From CAIOSQ01 sp044359885 (GTDB lineage Bacteria; Pseudomonadota; Alphaproteobacteria; CACIAM-22H2), in assembly GCA_044359885.1 (NCBI GenBank), contig JBIKLI010000137.1, positions 1-10,629 on the forward strand: a stretch of DNA of 10,629 nt, in the 5' to 3' direction. The notes beneath the pieces are model-generated. The model did not search any database, was not told the origin of the DNA, and saw only the letters and a list, made by a program, of their open reading frames with translations. The position numbers and the translations under genes are program-made. Positions 1-9,049 of the stretch are shown piece after piece (the first letter of the stretch is position 1; every line of letters begins with the position of its first letter).

Positions 1-595
1 CCTCTCGGCTTCGATCATCGTCGACGGCGTCACCACGCTGGGCAGCGACGGCAAGCCCACCTACCAGCCGCGCAACCCCGAACAGCTGGAGCAACTGCGG
101 CTGGCGGCGCGCTCGGCGGTGGGCTTCAACGAGCGGCGGGGCGACACGCTCGAGCTGATCAACCTGCCCTTCGCCGGCCCCGAGCCGATCGATGTCAAGG
201 GCGCCGAGGCGGGCATGTTCGACTTCTCGCGCGGCGAGATCCTGCGCATGACCGAGATGGCGGTGCTTTTCCTGGTCGCGGTGCTGGTCATCCTTCTGGT
301 CGCAAGGCCGCTGATCGGCGCGATCGGCCGCGCCGCGGCCCCCGCGCGGGCTGCGCTGCCCGAGGCCGCGCCCGGCGCGGCCGGCGGCGTCCCGGCGCTG
401 GCGCCGCCCGCTCCCGGCACCGCCGTCGCGGCGCCGGGCATGAACCTGCCGGCGGCCGGCAGCCCGATCGACATCGCGAGCATCGACGGCCGGATGGGCA
501 ATTCCTCGCTCAAGAAGATCGGCGAGATCGTCGACAAGCATCCCTACGAGACCGTCTCGATCCTGCGTAACTGGATCTACCAGGAGGCTGGCTGA
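1..595 (+). CDS. fliF: Flagellar MS-ring protein FliF, C-terminal part (5' end outside window)
   Basis: FliF forms the inner-membrane MS ring that carries the rotor and houses the export gate. Only the last 197 codons are present: the reading frame is open from base 2, and base 1 ends the previous codon. The fragment begins in the last periplasmic ring-building segment, including a motif like GFNERRGDTLELINLPF that is typical of FliF. One hydrophobic helix follows (about fragment residues 86-108, nt 257-325), then an Ala/Pro/Gly-rich linker (about 110-155). The end is a well-conserved cytoplasmic tail (about 160-197, with SSLKKIGEIVDKHP) that in this family binds the N-terminal domain of FliG. 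The stop lies 2 nt before fliG, and the AGGAGG ribosome site for fliG (582-587) is inside this gene, so the two are probably translationally coupled. Identity is secure; the linker is low complexity and variable in the family. Confidence 0.95.
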   Translation, partial: LSASIIVDGVTTLGSDGKPTYQPRNPEQLEQLRLAARSAVGFNERRGDTLELINLPFAGPEPIDVKGAEAGMFDFSRGEILRMTEMAVLFLVAVLVILLVARPLIGAIGRAAAPARAALPEAAPGAAGGVPALAPPAPGTAVAAPGMNLPAAGSPIDIASIDGRMGNSSLKKIGEIVDKHPYETVSILRNWIYQEAG

Positions 596-597
596 TC

Positions 598-1623
598 ATG
601 CCCGCGAAGGTCCGCGACGACATCCGTTCGATGAACGGCCTGGAGCGCGCCGCAGCGCTGCTCCTGGCCCTTGGCGAAGAGCATACCGCGAAGGTCTTCG
701 CGCTGATGGCCGACGACGAAATCAAGGAGCTGTCCTCCTCGATGGCGTCGCTCGGCGCCGTCAGCCCGGAGGTCCTGGACAAGATCTGCGTCGAGTTCGC
801 CGAGCAGATCTCGTCGACCGGGGCCCTGATCGGCAGCTTCGACACCACCGAACGTCTGCTGAGCAAGGCGATGCCGGCAGACCGCGTCGCCCAGATCATG
901 GACGAGATCCGCGGCCCCGCCGGACGGACGATGTGGGACAAGCTCGGCAACGTCAACGAGGGCGTACTCGCCAACTACCTGAAGAACGAGTACCCGCAGA
1001 CCGTCGCGGTGGTCCTGACCAAGATCAAGTCGGACCATGCCGCCCGGGTCCTGGCGCAGTTGCCCGAAGCCTTCGCGATGGAGGTGGTCATGCGCATGCT
1101 GCGCATGGAGACCGTCCAGAAGGAGATCCTCGAGGACGTCGAGAAGACGCTGCGAACCGAGTTCATGAGCAATCTCGCGCGGACCAGCCGCGTCGATCCG
1201 CACGAGGTCATGTCGGAGATCTTCAACAATTTCGACCGCAACACCGAGGCGCGCTTCATGTCGTCCCTCGAGGAGCGCAACAAGGACTCGGCCGAGAAGA
1301 TCCGCTCCCTGATGTTCACCTTCGACGACCTGGGCCGTCTGGACCCAGGCGGCGTCCAGACGCTGCTGCGCAGCGTCGACAAGGCCAAGCTCGCCGTGGC
1401 GCTCAAGGGGTCGACGGAGCCGATGCGCGAGCTCTTCTTCTCCAACATGTCCGAACGTGCCAGCAAGCTGCTCAAGGAGGACATGGCGTCGATGGGCCCC
1501 GTGCGGCTCAAGGACGTCGACGAGAGCCAGATCTACATGGTCACCATCGCCAAGGAGCTCGCCAGCAAGGGCGAGATCCTGCTCGCCGACAAGAAGGGCG
1601 GCGACGACGAGCTGATCTACTGA
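598..1623 (+). CDS. fliG: Flagellar motor switch protein FliG
   Basis: FliG is the rotor protein that sits on FliF, contacts FliM/FliN and meets the stator to make torque. At 341 residues it has the usual family length. The N-terminal domain (about 1-100) should bind the FliF tail encoded just upstream. The middle domain carries an EYPQ motif (131-134), the local form of EHPQ, in the context PQTVAVVLTKI. The C-terminal domain holds the hinge motif MFTF (239-242) and the torque helix, where R236, D243 and D244 appear to match the E. coli charged residues R281, D288 and D289. The segment usually read as DDRSIQ is DPGGVQ here, so the Arg matching R297 seems replaced by Gly251; that alignment is by eye. 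The ATG is preceded by AGGAGG at 582-587 with 10 nt spacing. The gene is second in the visible operon, 7 nt before fliH. Confidence 0.97.
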   Translation: MPAKVRDDIRSMNGLERAAALLLALGEEHTAKVFALMADDEIKELSSSMASLGAVSPEVLDKICVEFAEQISSTGALIGSFDTTERLLSKAMPADRVAQIMDEIRGPAGRTMWDKLGNVNEGVLANYLKNEYPQTVAVVLTKIKSDHAARVLAQLPEAFAMEVVMRMLRMETVQKEILEDVEKTLRTEFMSNLARTSRVDPHEVMSEIFNNFDRNTEARFMSSLEERNKDSAEKIRSLMFTFDDLGRLDPGGVQTLLRSVDKAKLAVALKGSTEPMRELFFSNMSERASKLLKEDMASMGPVRLKDVDESQIYMVTIAKELASKGEILLADKKGGDDELIY

Positions 1624-1630
1624 GGTCGCC

Positions 1631-2245
1631 ATGCCCGATCCCGCCAAGTTCCTCTTCGAGACCCGCTTCGAGCACGGCATGCGGCCGCCGCCGCCGCCGC
1701 GCAGCAGCTTCACCGCCGCCGAAGTCGAAGCGGCGCGCAAGGCCGGCGAGCAGGCCGGCCACGCGGCCGGCCGCGCCAAGGCGCTGGCGGAGGTCGAGGC
1801 GCGGGCCGCCGCCGCCGTCGACAAGCTGGCGGCGGGCATGGCCATGGCGCTGTCCGAGATCGCGGTCCGCCACGAGGTCCAGACCCGCGAGAACCTGGCG
1901 ACGGCGGTCGAAGTGGTCCGCAAGCTGTTTCCGGCGCTGGCGCAGCGCCACGAAATCGGCGAGATCGAGGCACTGCTGGCCGATTGCGTCGCGCGCATGC
2001 CCGACGAACCGCGCCTCGTGGTCCGCGTCCCCGCCGACATCGCCGAGGTCGTCCGCGGCCGTTTCGACGACGCCGTGGCGCGGACCGGTTTCGCCGGCCG
2101 CGCGACGCTGATCGCCGACCCGGCGCTTCCCGCCGGGGCGTCCCGGATCGAATGGTCCGACGGCAGCGTCGCCCGGGACACCGGCGCGCTCTGGACCGAG
2201 ATCGACAGCATCCTCGACCGCTACACCGCCGCCAGCGCGTCCTGA
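1631..2245 (+). CDS. fliH: Flagellar export ATPase regulator FliH (FlbE-type)
   Basis: FliH is the stator-like partner of the export ATPase FliI; it anchors the FliI ring near FliN and FlhA. The 204-residue product is Ala/Arg/Glu-rich and mostly helical. It shows the FliH hallmark GxxxG ladder (G39, G43, G47 in GEQAGHAAG) after a proline run (residues 19-23), then a long helical middle and a C-terminal module with ADPALPAGASRIEWSDG (162-178), which resembles the FliH/YscL C-terminus. In Caulobacter the equivalent gene between fliG and fliN is called flbE. The ATG is preceded by GAGG at 1622-1625 with 5 nt spacing, overlapping the fliG stop. FliH is weakly conserved, so the call rests on the ladder, the C-terminal motif and the position between fliG and fliN. 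Its partners FliI and FliJ are encoded about 5 kb away on the opposite strand. Confidence 0.88.
   Translation: MPDPAKFLFETRFEHGMRPPPPPRSSFTAAEVEAARKAGEQAGHAAGRAKALAEVEARAAAAVDKLAAGMAMALSEIAVRHEVQTRENLATAVEVVRKLFPALAQRHEIGEIEALLADCVARMPDEPRLVVRVPADIAEVVRGRFDDAVARTGFAGRATLIADPALPAGASRIEWSDGSVARDTGALWTEIDSILDRYTAASAS
1685..1699 (+). repeat. (CCG)5 trinucleotide run in fliH
   Basis: Five perfect CCG codons encode Pro19-Pro23 of FliH, between the N-terminal segment and the GxxxG ladder. Unit changes would keep the frame and only alter the length of a proline linker. This is a short, composition-driven repeat in a GC-rich genome. Confidence 0.7.
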
Positions 2246-2273
2246 TCGCAATCCCCTTCCACGGAGACCCCAC

Positions 2274-2600
2274 ATGGCAACCGAGAACAACATTCCCCTC
2301 AACGAACTCGAGGCCGGCGGCGGCGACCTGGGCGCCGACAAGGGGTCGCGCGGCGCGCGCGACCTGGAGGCCGTCTACGACGTGCCCGTGCAGGTCTCGG
2401 CGGTCCTGGGACGCGCCACGATGCAGGTCAGCCAGCTGCTGCGCCTCGGGCGCGGCGCGGTCGTCGAGCTCGACCGCAAGGTCGGCGAGGCGATCGACAT
2501 ATACGTCAACAACCGCCTGATCGCCCGCGGCGAGGTCGTCGTCGTGGACGAGCATCTCGGCGTCACGATGACCGAGATCATCAAGACCGACCGCGCCTGA
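2274..2600 (+). CDS. fliN: Flagellar motor switch protein FliN
   Basis: FliN forms the lower C-ring with FliM; it helps switch rotation and docks FliH so that export substrates reach the gate. The 108-residue product has an acidic, Gly-rich N-terminal tail (about 1-30). A complete SpoA-type domain (about 32-105) follows, with the canonical run VYDVPVQVSAVLG, the LLRLGRGAVVELD segment, the VNNRLIARGEVVVVDE strand pair and the terminal GVTMTEII. Length and motif order are normal. The start has GGAGA at 2263-2267 with 6 nt spacing to the ATG. It lies 28 nt after fliH and 28 nt before flbD. No FliM gene is visible in the window. Confidence 0.96.
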   Translation: MATENNIPLNELEAGGGDLGADKGSRGARDLEAVYDVPVQVSAVLGRATMQVSQLLRLGRGAVVELDRKVGEAIDIYVNNRLIARGEVVVVDEHLGVTMTEIIKTDRA

Positions 2601-2628
2601 CGGCGGACCAGCAACCGGAGCTCTCCCC

Positions 2629-4017
<1,389 letters not shown>

Positions 4018-4049
4018 TCCCGGCCTGAGACGACGGGACCGGCGGCAAG

Positions 4050-6149
4050 ATGGCGGATCCGGCGACCAACGGCGGCGGGCTCGACACGGGCGCGGCGCTC
4101 CGGCGCGTCGGCGCCTCGCTGCGCAGCGGCGACATCGCGCTGGCGCTCGGCGTCGTCGCGATCCTCATGGTGCTGCTGCTGCCGATGCCGAAATGGCTGC
4201 TCGACGTCGGGCTCGCGATTTCGATCACGCTGTCTGTGCTGATCCTGATGACGGCGCTGTTCATCCACAAGCCGCTGGATTTCAGCTCTTTCCCGACGGT
4301 GCTGCTGATCTCGACCTTGCTGCGCCTGTCGCTCAACCTGGCGACGACGCGCATCATCCTGTCCAACGGGCACGAAGGCACCCATGCCGCGGGCAACGTC
4401 ATCGAGGCGTTCGGGCGGCTGCTGACCGGCGGCAACTTCGTGATCGGGGTGATCGTCTTCGCGATCCTGCTGATCGTCAATTTCGTCGTCATCACCAAGG
4501 GCTCGGGACGCATCGCCGAGGTCTCCGCCCGGTTCAGCCTGGACGCGATGCCCGGCAAGCAGATGGCCATCGACGCCGACCTGTCGGCCGGCCTGATCGA
4601 CGAGAAGGAGGCGCGCCGGCGGCGCAAGGAACTGGAGGACGAGAGCGCCTTCTTCGGGGCGATGGACGGCGCGGCGAAATTCGTTCGCGGCGACGCGATC
4701 GCCGGCCTGCTCATCACGTTCATCAACGTCATCGCCGGGATCCTCATCGGCATGACGCAGCACAACCTGACCTTCGGCCAGGCGCTGCACACCTATTCCG
4801 TCCTGACCGTCGGCGACGGACTCGTGACCCAGATCCCGGCCCTGATCGTCTCGATCGCCTCCGGCCTGCTGGTCTCCAAGGCCGGCGTCGACGGCGCCGT
4901 CGACAAGGCGCTGTTCGGCCAGCTCGGCGGCTACCCGACCGCGCTCGGCCTCTCGTCGCTGCTGACGTTCCTGATGGCCCTGCTGCCGGGGATCCCGATG
5001 ATCCCCTTCCTCGCCCTGTCGGCCATCACCGGTTACCTCGCCTTCAAGATCAGCGAGCGGCGGACGCGCGAGCAGCTCGAATCCGAGGCCGCGGCATCGG
5101 CGCCGGCGGCGGCCCCCGAGGAGCCGATCGCGACCGCCCTGCAGATGGACATCCTGCGGCTCGAGCTGGGCTACGCGCTGCTGTCGCTGATCAACGGCGA
5201 CCGCGGGCGCCTCACCGAGCAGATCCGCGCGCTGCGCCGGCAGCTGGCGACCGACATGGGGTTCGTCATGCCGGCGGTCAGGATCCAGGACAACATGCAG
5301 CTCGCCGCGAACGCCTACGTCATCCGGGTCAAGGAGATCCCGGCGGGTCGCGGCGACCTGCGGACCAGCTCGCTGCTGGTTATGGATCCGCGCGGCGACG
5401 CGATCGCGCTGCCGGGCGAGACCACCACCGAGCCGACCTTCGGCCTGCCCGCGATGTGGGTCGACGAATCGCTGCGCGAGGAGGCCCTGTTCAAGGGCTA
5501 CACGGTCGTCGACCCCGCCACCGTCATCACCACGCACCTGACGGAGATCATCAAGGACAACATGGCCGAGATGCTGTCCTACTCGGAGACCCAGAAGCTG
5601 CTGGACGAGGCCGGTCGCGAGCACCAGAAGCTGGTCGCCGACATCGTCCCCTCGCAGATCACCGTCGGCGGGCTGCAGCGGGTGCTGCAGAACCTGCTGG
5701 GCGAGCGCATCTCGATCCGCGACATGGCGCAGATCCTCGAAGGAGTCGCCGAGGCCTGCCAGAGCACGCGCAACACCACGCAGATCACCGAGCATGTGCG
5801 CATGCGGCTGTCGCGCCAGCTCTGCGACCAGAACACGACCGAGCAGGGCTTCATCCCGCTGGTGACGCTGAGCCCGGAATGGGAGCAGAGCTTCGCCGAG
5901 TCGCTTATCGGCCAGGGCGACGACCGCCAGCTGTCGATGGCGCCGTCCCGGCTGCAGGAATTCATCGCCAAGGTCCGGCAGGTCTTCGAGCGCCATGCGA
6001 TGCTCGGAGAGACCCCGGTGCTCCTCACCTCGCCCCTGGCGCGGCCCTATGTCCGCTCGATCATCGAGCGCTTCCGCCCGACGACCGCGGTGATGTCCCA
6101 GAACGAGATCCATCCCAAGGCGCGGATCCGCACCGTCGGACAGATCTGA
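4050..6149 (+). CDS. flhA: Flagellar type III export gate protein FlhA
   Basis: FlhA is the large inner-membrane export-gate subunit. Its membrane part helps use the proton motive force, and its cytoplasmic ring docks chaperone-substrate complexes and FliJ. The 699-residue length is standard. Hydrophobic helices can be seen at about 28-46, 50-71, 79-97, 127-148, 212-235, 248-275 and 297-335. The FHIPEP signature region is intact: RLSLNLATTRIIL at 92-104, then PGKQMAIDADLSAGLIDE (168-185), which contains the conserved Asp of the DADL motif, and the charged RRRRKELEDESAFFGAMDGA loop. The C-terminal cytoplasmic domain (about 345-699) ends in the conserved SPLARPYVRSIIERFRP segment. The chosen ATG has only a weak ribosome site (GGCGG at 4041-4045), so coupling to upstream translation is likely. 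It sits 32 nt after flbD and 12 nt before the flhF-like gene. The flhB, fliR, fliQ and fliP genes are not in the window. Confidence 0.98.
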   Translation: MADPATNGGGLDTGAALRRVGASLRSGDIALALGVVAILMVLLLPMPKWLLDVGLAISITLSVLILMTALFIHKPLDFSSFPTVLLISTLLRLSLNLATTRIILSNGHEGTHAAGNVIEAFGRLLTGGNFVIGVIVFAILLIVNFVVITKGSGRIAEVSARFSLDAMPGKQMAIDADLSAGLIDEKEARRRRKELEDESAFFGAMDGAAKFVRGDAIAGLLITFINVIAGILIGMTQHNLTFGQALHTYSVLTVGDGLVTQIPALIVSIASGLLVSKAGVDGAVDKALFGQLGGYPTALGLSSLLTFLMALLPGIPMIPFLALSAITGYLAFKISERRTREQLESEAAASAPAAAPEEPIATALQMDILRLELGYALLSLINGDRGRLTEQIRALRRQLATDMGFVMPAVRIQDNMQLAANAYVIRVKEIPAGRGDLRTSSLLVMDPRGDAIALPGETTTEPTFGLPAMWVDESLREEALFKGYTVVDPATVITTHLTEIIKDNMAEMLSYSETQKLLDEAGREHQKLVADIVPSQITVGGLQRVLQNLLGERISIRDMAQILEGVAEACQSTRNTTQITEHVRMRLSRQLCDQNTTEQGFIPLVTLSPEWEQSFAESLIGQGDDRQLSMAPSRLQEFIAKVRQVFERHAMLGETPVLLTSPLARPYVRSIIERFRPTTAVMSQNEIHPKARIRTVGQI

Positions 6150-6161
6150 GGCGCCCCGGAC

Positions 6162-7208
6162 ATGCGCATGCGCAGCTTCGTGGCACCGACCCTCGCCGAG
6201 GCGATGGCGCAGCTGCGCGCCGAGCTCGGTCCCGAGGCCTTCGTCATCGCCACCGACGAGCCCGAAGGCGGGCCGGCGCGCGTCGTCGCCGCGACGGCGG
6301 CGGCGGACGGCCCCGGCCCGGCGCCGGCCGCGGCGCCCGCGGCCACGCGCATGGCCGAAGGCGAGCCGCCGGCCGCGTCGCGGCCCTCCGCACTCGGCGC
6401 CCTGCTCGCGCGGCACGGAGTGCCGGAGCGCCTCGCCGCGTTGCTGCGCCGCGCCGAGATCGAGACCGACGGCGTGATGGAGAACCTGCGACCCGCCCTC
6501 GCCGCCCAGTTCGACTTCGCGCCGATCGAGGCGACGCAGGCCGCGCCGCCGATGCTGCTCGCCGGTCCGCCGGGATGCGGCAAGACGGCGACGGTGGCGA
6601 AGATCGCCGCATTGTTTCGCGGCCAGGGCCGCGCGGTGCGGCTGATCACCGCCGACACGCTGCGCGCGGCCGCGGCCGAGCAGCTGCAGCGCTACGCGCA
6701 GGCGCTTGGCTGCGGCTTCGCCGTCGCCGCGACGACGGCGGCCTTGGGGGCGATGACCACCGATGGCGACGCGGCGGCAGGAAGCGACCGCCCGATCGAC
6801 CTGATCGACACGCCCGGTCTCGATCTCGTCCGCCGCGAGGACCGCCAGTCGCTGCTCGACTGGTGCGAGGCGGCGGAGACGACGCCCGTCCTGGTGCTGC
6901 CGGCGGGGCACGATGCCGAGGAATCAGCCGAGGCGGCGCGAGCCTTCGCGGCGCTGGGCGGCGCACGGATGATCGCCACGCGCCTCGATGCCGCGCGACG
7001 GCTGGGCAATCTGCTGGCTGCCGCCCAGGCGGGCGGGCTGGCGTTCCTGGCCGGCGGGATCTCGCCGCGGATCGCCGGCGGGCTGGTGGCGCTCGACGCC
7101 GGCCTGCTGTCGCGGCTGCTGGTCGAGGATCCGCGCGCCGTCTGCGCCGCGCTCGCCAGCGCCCGCCGCGAGGCTACGACTGCCCGCGGCGGTGCATCTC
7201 CAGGCTGA
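6162..7208 (+). CDS. flhF: Divergent FlhF-like SRP-family GTPase
   Basis: FlhF is an SRP-type GTPase that in polar flagellates directs where and how many flagella are built. This 348-residue product begins with the short FlhF N-terminal motif (MRMRSFVAPTLAEAMAQLR). An Ala/Pro-rich linker follows (about 40-75), then a helical N domain (about 76-125) and a G domain (about 130-325). G1 GPPGCGKT (135-142), the G2 region ADTLRAAAAEQL (164-175) and G3 DTPG (216-219, usually DTAG) are present. G4 reads TRLD (273-276) instead of TKxD, and the closing loop usually containing a VPED-like motif reads ISPRIAGGL, so guanine recognition may be altered. It is short for FlhF, and no flhG/fleN follows. The start ATG at 6162 has GAGG at 6148-6151; a second in-frame ATG lies at 6168. 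The last 35 bp overlap the end of fliJ on the other strand. The family call is good; the exact function is inferred. Confidence 0.82.
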   Translation: MRMRSFVAPTLAEAMAQLRAELGPEAFVIATDEPEGGPARVVAATAAADGPGPAPAAAPAATRMAEGEPPAASRPSALGALLARHGVPERLAALLRRAEIETDGVMENLRPALAAQFDFAPIEATQAAPPMLLAGPPGCGKTATVAKIAALFRGQGRAVRLITADTLRAAAAEQLQRYAQALGCGFAVAATTAALGAMTTDGDAAAGSDRPIDLIDTPGLDLVRREDRQSLLDWCEAAETTPVLVLPAGHDAEESAEAARAFAALGGARMIATRLDAARRLGNLLAAAQAGGLAFLAGGISPRIAGGLVALDAGLLSRLLVEDPRAVCAALASARREATTARGGASPG

Positions 7209-7593
7209 GTTCGTCGAGAGCGATCGCCTCGCGACGCGCCGCTTCCGCGGCCTCGCGCGCCAGATGGCGGTCCAGCACCAGTTCGAAGCGCTTGAGCTCG
7301 GCGAACAGCTCCGCCAGCTGCTGACGCCGGTCGGCCAGTTCGCTCTCGACCTCCTCGATCGAGCGGGCGATCTCCGCGCGACGAAGGATCACCGCGCTCG
7401 CATAGCCGCCGGCATAGGCGAAGCGACCGACCTCGTCGCGGCTGGCGCGCCGCTGTTCGTCGATCACCTCGGCCTCGAACCGGATCGCGCCCTGGCGGCG
7501 TTCCGCCGCGAGGCCCTCCAGCGCCACGATCTCGCGGCGCATGGCGTCGACGCGCCAGCGCTGGGCACGGATGAGCGTGTCGAGCCCCTTCAT
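7174..7593 (-). CDS. fliJ: Flagellar export protein FliJ
   Basis: FliJ is a small coiled-coil protein that sits in the FliI hexamer like the gamma subunit of F-ATPase, contacts FlhA and escorts export chaperones. The 139-residue product opens with MKGLDTLIRAQRWRVD, typical of the family. It is almost entirely charged heptad-like helix, with two long arms (about 12-55 and 70-128) around an aromatic/Gly-rich turn (FAYAGGYA). Length is normal. The ATG lies 4 nt after the fliI stop with no strong ribosome site, so it is probably translated by coupling to fliI. The 3' end overlaps the 3' end of the convergent flhF-like gene by 35 bp. FliJ is poorly conserved in sequence; the call rests on size, coiled-coil character, the start motif and linkage to fliI. 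Confidence 0.9.
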   Translation of the reverse strand: MKGLDTLIRAQRWRVDAMRREIVALEGLAAERRQGAIRFEAEVIDEQRRASRDEVGRFAYAGGYASAVILRRAEIARSIEEVESELADRRQQLAELFAELKRFELVLDRHLAREAAEAARREAIALDELSLEMHRRGQS

Positions 7594-7597
7594 CGGA

Positions 7598-8929
7598 TCA
7601 TGCCGGCGGCGGATCCATGCCGAGGATGCCGGCCAGATCGGCGTAGCACGCCTCGAGCGGGGCCGCGGCGTCCTTGGCCTGGCTCAGGAACTCGTCGAGC
7701 GCCGGCTGGAAATGGATCGCCTCGTCGACCCGGGCATCGGTTCCCTGGCGATACGCGCCGAGGCGGATCAGTTCGGCCATGTCCTCGTACTGGGCGATCA
7801 GCCGCCGGGCCCGCGAGACGACGGCGTTCTGGGGCGCGCTGTTGCAGCCCGGCATGGTGCGCGACAGCGACTTGAGGATGTTGATCGCGGGGTACCGGCC
7901 GCGTTCGGCGATCGCCCGGTCGAGAACGACATGGCCGTCGAGGATGCCGCGCACCGCGTCCGCGATCGGCTCGTTGTGGTCGTCGCCATCCACCAGCACG
8001 GTGAAAAGTCCGGTGATCGAGCCGGCCCCCGTCCCCGGACCGGCGCGCTCCAGCACCTTCGGCAGTTCGGCGAACACCGACGGCGTGTAGCCCTTGCTGG
8101 CCGGCGGCTCCCCCGCCGACAGGCCGATCTCGCGCTGCGCCATCGCGAAGCGGGTGACCGAGTCCATCAGACAAAGCACGTCCTGGTCGCGATCGCGGAA
8201 GTACTCGGCGATCGTCATGGTCATGTAGGCCGCCTGGCGGCGCATCAGCGGGGGCTCGTCGGACGTGGCGACCACCACGACCGACCTTGCCAGCCCCTCG
8301 GGACCGAGATCGTCCTCGATGAATTCCTGCACCTCGCGGCCGCGCTCGCCGACCAGGCCGATCACGCAGACATCCGACGCGGTATGGCGCGCCATCATCG
8401 ACAGCAGCGTGGATTTTCCGACCCCGGATCCCGCGAAGATGCCCATGCGCTGGCCACGGCAGCACGTGGTGAAGGTGTTGATGGCCCGTACGCCCAGATC
8501 GAGCTTGCCGCGGACGCGCTGGCGGGCATGGGCGGCCGGCGGCGCGCCGCGGATCGGACGCGGCTCGTCGCCCTGGGGCAAAGGGCCCTTGCCGTCCAGC
8601 GGCTCGCCGAGGGCGCTGACCACGCGGCCCAGCCAGGCCGGCGAAGGGCTGACCATCGGTTCCGAGGCGACCATCTCGACCCGGCAACCGATGCCGATCC
8701 CCTCCAGGGGCCCGAAGGGCAAGGCGATCGCCCGGCTGCCACGGAAGCCGACCACTTCGCAGACAAGCGGTCGACCCGACCGGGAGGTCACGACGCAGCG
8801 GCTGCCCACGGAGAGGATCTGGGCGATGCCGCCGATCTCGACCATCAGGCCCATGACGGCGCTGACGCGTCCGAAATAGCGGCACGGCTCGAGCCGCTGG
8901 ATCGCCTGGCTTGGGGATAGGAACGTCAT
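7598..8929 (-). CDS. fliI: Flagellum-specific export ATPase FliI
   Basis: FliI is the hexameric cytoplasmic ATPase that releases chaperones and unfolds substrates for flagellar export, acting with FliH and FliJ. From the ATG at 8929 the product has 443 residues. An N-terminal beta-barrel domain (about 10-85) precedes the F1-like ATPase core: Walker A AGSGVGKST (166-174), the GERGREV segment with the likely catalytic Glu195, Walker B VLCLMDS (251-257) and the alpha/beta ATPase signature PAINILKSLS (347-356). A helical C-terminal domain (about 365-443) follows. A GTG at 8986 would add 19 low-complexity residues, but the ATG has GAGG (CCTC on the + strand, 8938-8941) at 8 nt and gives the normal family N-terminus, so I chose it. 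The gene leads the fliI-fliJ unit and is transcribed away from ctrA. Confidence 0.96.
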   Translation of the reverse strand: MTFLSPSQAIQRLEPCRYFGRVSAVMGLMVEIGGIAQILSVGSRCVVTSRSGRPLVCEVVGFRGSRAIALPFGPLEGIGIGCRVEMVASEPMVSPSPAWLGRVVSALGEPLDGKGPLPQGDEPRPIRGAPPAAHARQRVRGKLDLGVRAINTFTTCCRGQRMGIFAGSGVGKSTLLSMMARHTASDVCVIGLVGERGREVQEFIEDDLGPEGLARSVVVVATSDEPPLMRRQAAYMTMTIAEYFRDRDQDVLCLMDSVTRFAMAQREIGLSAGEPPASKGYTPSVFAELPKVLERAGPGTGAGSITGLFTVLVDGDDHNEPIADAVRGILDGHVVLDRAIAERGRYPAINILKSLSRTMPGCNSAPQNAVVSRARRLIAQYEDMAELIRLGAYRQGTDARVDEAIHFQPALDEFLSQAKDAAAPLEACYADLAGILGMDPPPA

Positions 8930-8945
8930 GGTGACCGCCTCGCTC

Positions 8946-8960
8946 GCGCCGGACCGGCGC
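8946..8960. repeat. Perfect 15-bp GC palindrome upstream of fliI
   Basis: GCGCCGG-A-CCGGCGC is a perfect inverted repeat with a 1-nt centre, 17-31 nt before the fliI ATG. A second palindrome, GCGCCGGCGC, follows at 8970-8979. In the fliI transcript the first could fold as a 6-bp stem with a 3-nt loop just upstream of the ribosome site. It could equally be an operator or a chance product of high GC. Confidence 0.5.
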
Positions 8961-9049
8961 CGGCCCGACGCGCCGGCGCTCGCCACCCTGCCGCGGGCAT
9001 GGTGAAGAAAGTCTGAACCGGCCGCCCCGGCGGGGGGCTATCGTAGGCA

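Noticed and set aside
988..999. EYPQ in place of EHPQ in the FliG middle domain
   Set aside because: Tyr at this place appears usual for alphaproteobacterial FliG as far as I recall; not treated as unusual.
577..2211. Long - strand open frame opposite fliG and fliH
   Set aside because: Antisense to well-supported genes, with no recognisable domain and no ribosome site.
4193..7324. Open frame of about 1043 codons on the + strand within flhA and the flhF-like gene
   Set aside because: It is out of frame with FlhA, Arg/Pro/Ala-rich and without motifs; a composition shadow.
7541..8920. Long + strand open frame opposite fliI
   Set aside because: FliI is unmistakable on the other strand; the + frame product is His/Arg/Asp-rich with no motif.
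8930..8986. GTG start at 8986 giving a longer FliI
   Set aside because: The extra 19 residues are low complexity, the GTG lacks a properly spaced ribosome site, and the ATG at 8929 has GAGG at 8 nt and gives the normal family N-terminus.
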